Shown here piece after piece: positions 61,901 to 64,000 of a DNA stretch of 64,000 nucleotides. The stretch's first letter is position 1; the number at the start of each line of letters is the position of its first letter. This stretch comes from Sisyra terminalis (Eukaryota; Arthropoda; Insecta; Neuroptera; Sisyridae). Location of the stretch: assembly GCA_958496175.1 (NCBI GenBank), contig OY292280.1, positions 4,278,001-4,342,000 of the forward strand. Reading direction: 5' to 3'. Both the position numbers and the translations under genes were made by a program. The notes under the pieces are model-generated. The model searched no databases and was not told where the DNA came from. It saw only the letters and a program-made list of their open reading frames with translations.

Positions 61901-63715
61901 GTCTCATGCGCCACGTGACGTATCCAAAAGAAATTCGTACATATCTTCAGACTGATTCAAATTTCAAAATTCTTCGTATGACGTCATCTTTTTTTTCTAA
62001 TGGAGCAACCTGTGTAATTTATAAATCTTGCCGGAACACTGAATCTCAAATAAAACTATTAAAAATGAGACAATATTACCTAGTTCGCCATCTATATTCA
62101 ACTTTTGTCGAAAAAAAGCGCGTTAGCAATTTTACCTTTTAATTGTTGTAGTATTTTTTTTTAATTTTTAGATTATATTGTAGATGATGGGTATCTCAAA
62201 ATATCGTTTATTTTTTTTTATTTTAAGTTCACCGCTTTGGTGTTTTTGTAGGTTCTACAAAATTATGATTATAGTGTATTTATTTATACACAAATATGCA
62301 CTAGGTACTAATTTGAAAAAAATCTTTAGGTTCCGTTCCACAAGTTCAAGTGCCAATTCAAGCATCGATACCTCCACCTACCATCCATAATGCTTCCCCA
62401 TTGAGATCCAGATCTCCACCGCGGCGCCATAGAAGTCCTGAAGTGTACGTATACTCCCGTTAATCCTTAACTTCTGAATAATAAATGTTTTATTACAATA
62501 TAGACAACGTAAGCCCCAATCAGCTTTAGCTAGTCTTCCGATGATTTCTGATTACGACGTCATTCCTGAACGCACCATGCCTATTTCCAACCGGGAAAAA
62601 CCATCCCCTATACCTCCGGTTGCCGTCGTCTCGGTAATATTCGACTCAACTATCCTAGAAATCCTGCTAAAGTACTTTCTATTTTAGGATCGCTTAAGCG
62701 AATCGAGTTCGTCTTGTGATTCCAGTGATTCATCGGAAGATGAAAGCGATGATAACACGAATGAAGACTGCATTTCAATTCCTGGTAAATATTCCGTTTG
62801 TAGTACTCGAAATATTTTATTTAGTTAATAGCTCTTAATATTTGCATTTTTCTAGTCAACCAAAGAATCTACAAACATATTTTTGTAGAAGAATGAAGGT
62901 TCTACAAAAACGATATCTTATTATTTATTGATAAATCCACTTATTCAAGTTATTTCCTCAGTATATTCATTTCTGATTTTTTTCTCCAAAATCTAAAATC
63001 ATTCCGATACATCCGAACATGTAGCGCACTCTACAGTGGGTGATCATATCAGTAGGGACCTTACTCAAATTTTCAATTGATTTCATTAAAGTTTAAAACA
63101 AAAAGATTAGAAAAACAACCGAATTTTTGTTCTGCCTACAAAATTTTGTTAAAACCTATATTTAGGTTTAGTATTAAACGATTCATTACAGGAAGAACTA
63201 CTAAGCATTGGAAATCGTTGAAACATTGGTGGAAAATCACTTATAATTTTCCGATCTTACATTCAAGAAATATTAGCTCTTCTGAAACTTATAAATGTTT
63301 CCTAATTATGCTTGACAATCTGTCAATTGGCGACACTTGTAACCGGAAAACTTTAGGTCGAATCTTCACTATATGACGTCACTTTCGTAGTTTCAATGTG
63401 TGGCCGACAAATGGCAGCTTTTGAGCATTCTATAGATGAAAACTATTACAGATTTTGCATGCATTTAATTCGAAATTTGGATCATTCGGTCGTTCAATCT
63501 ATCCGAATTTAATTATTTTCTTTTTCTTCAGGATACCAATCCAACGATAGAGGCTTAGGATCGTCTCATCCACCTTCCAGTATGGCAAAACCAATCATCT
63601 TGTAATTATATATTTTAATTTAATTTTATTTTTAGATATCCTATTACCAAGTTATCCAGAGCCTCATCAACTATTAACAGAAGATTTGCGCTTATCCGAA
63701 AGCGGAAGTGATTAA
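58908..63715 (+). CDS. EAF: ELL-associated factor (EAF), 7 exons
   Basis: A nuclear transcription elongation cofactor that binds ELL and stimulates RNA polymerase II. Exons: 58908-59097, 59210-59494, 62330-62444, 62504-62633, 62688-62784, 63532-63579 and 63636-63715, giving 314 aa. The conserved N-terminal ELL-interaction domain contains [34 protein letters not shown] and [18 protein letters not shown], as in human EAF1/2. It is followed by a basic stretch ([12 protein letters not shown]), a proline-rich part, a Ser/Asp/Glu-rich activation region ([12 protein letters not shown]) and the typical C-terminus [14 protein letters not shown]. Intron 2 is 2.8 kb and dominated by MITE-B copies. For exon 6 the donor CCA|GTATGG was chosen because only this phase restores the conserved C-terminus. 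AATAAA at 63838 is a likely polyadenylation signal. Confidence 0.94.
59596..59820. mobile_element. MITE-B, 225 bp, target duplication AACTAATA
   Basis: Starts GGCTCAAGTGTACTTTAGC and ends CACTCTTTCC. Flanked by AACTAATA at 59588-59595 and 59821-59828. In EAF intron 2. Confidence 0.85.
60115..60339. mobile_element. MITE-B, 225 bp, target duplication GATAAAAC
   Basis: Starts AGCTCAAGTGTACTTTAGC and ends ACATGAGCC. Flanked by GATAAAAC at 60107-60114 and 60340-60347. In EAF intron 2. Confidence 0.85.
60388..61075. mobile_element. Cluster of broken MITE-B-related elements
   Basis: Partial copies start at about 60388 (CCCAGGTCCCTTTTAGGTTG), 60702 (GTTCATGTTCCTTTTAGCGA) and 60922 (GGCCCAAATCCGTTTAAGGT). 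Two inner arms meet in a hairpin of about 100 bp at 60590-60697 centred on AGAAAAAAAAATC. Confidence 0.6.
61718..62035. mobile_element. Fold-back element in EAF intron 2
   Basis: CAAGGTTCATAAATTACACA (61749) is matched inverted at 62003-62030. The arms include AAATGACGTCATACGAAG, and the loop contains GCGCATGAGG...CTCATGCGC. A second block, ACCAAGGTTTATAAAATACA, occurs at 61718 and inverted at about 61877-61902, so two events are stacked. Confidence 0.6.
63357..63432 (+). repeat. CRE-bearing dispersed repeat, copy 4
   Basis: CACTATATGACGTCACTTTC then CAATGTGTGGCCGA and CAGCTTTTGAGCAT. In EAF intron 5. Confidence 0.45.
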
Positions 63716-63837
63716 TTGTGATCAAATCCGATTAATTCCTTCTTTAATTTATTGGGAAAGTAACGAAAAGAAATGTCAATTAAACCATTGTATTTTTATT
63801 TTAATTCCAAAAGAGTACTTCGTATAAATTAATAATG

Positions 63838-63843
63838 AATAAA
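63838..63843 (+). terminator. Candidate polyadenylation signal of EAF
   Basis: AATAAA about 120 bp after the EAF stop codon. Confidence 0.5.
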
Positions 63844-64000
63844 TTAAATATTTAATATAAAAAAACAACGATGGAATTATTTTGATATTTTCTCATTTCA
63901 CAGATTATTTAATTGATTTAGGCCCAATTTCCGGTTTGTGTTTTGATTTAAGGAATTTTTAATGAACTAATATTATATATGTGAAAAGAGGAAAAATCTT

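Noticed and set aside
63579..63606. Later donor (CTT|GTAATT) for EAF exon 6
   Set aside because: It gives the wrong phase and loses the conserved C-terminus LRLSESGSD; the donor CCA|GTATGG restores it.
1..64000. CRISPR arrays, operons or prokaryotic mobile systems
   Set aside because: Spliced insect-type genes throughout; the regular repeats are satellite, SINE and MITE families without spacers or cas genes.

Overview
The window is AT-rich nuclear DNA from an arthropod, most likely an insect. Genes have mostly 50-70 nt GT-AG introns plus a few multi-kb introns packed with small transposons. The closest matches I can recall for ABHD17, COX5A and PPM1H are insect proteins. I cannot name the species; a lower dipteran is possible but unproven. 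All matches are from memory and inspection; no search was run.

Seven complete protein-coding genes can be assembled exon by exon, and each closes in frame. In order they are: ATP-citrate synthase (+, 3497-10677, 9 exons, 1092 aa); protein disulfide isomerase A6 with a KDEL end (-, 17616-14988, 6 exons, 432 aa); the depalmitoylase ABHD17 (+, 19408-27187, 4 exons, 287 aa); the JmjC hydroxylase JMJD6 (-, 47519-38890, 5 exons, 414 aa); cytochrome c oxidase subunit 5A (+, 48144-48664, 2 exons, 148 aa); the PP2C phosphatase PPM1H (-, 55627-51009, 5 exons, 471 aa); and the ELL-associated factor EAF (+, 58908-63715, 7 exons, 314 aa). PDIA6/ABHD17, JMJD6/COX5A and PPM1H/EAF are head-to-head pairs. JMJD6/COX5A are only about 620 bp apart. 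The genes are unrelated housekeeping or regulatory functions, not a pathway cluster.

Between and inside the genes lie several repeat families. MITE-A is a long palindrome with the core GATACGTATTTCGATTGCC. MITE-B is 225 bp and has perfect 8-bp target duplications in five copies. MITE-C is a small element with TTCACGCTCCGACTT ends. There is also a tRNA-derived SINE, two hAT-type elements, a pogo/Tigger-type element, a jockey-like LINE scrap, several fold-back elements and a two-monomer satellite in ATPCL intron 3. Nested insertions give a relative age order.

The observation most worth following is downstream of ABHD17. After its UGA stop the same frame stays open for 98 codons, meets one UAG, and then stays open for 315 more codons in unusually GC-rich, coding-like sequence. 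This could be stop-codon readthrough, a dicistronic message or an unrecognised splice form. Other leads are a GC-AG intron in ATPCL, a 51-nt stop-free intron in PPM1H, an identical 89-bp copy of a PDIA6 exon tail inside the next intron, an ERSE-II-like site with a TATA box upstream of PDIA6, a dispersed repeat carrying the CRE palindrome TGACGTCA, and hammerhead-like cores in fold-back repeats.
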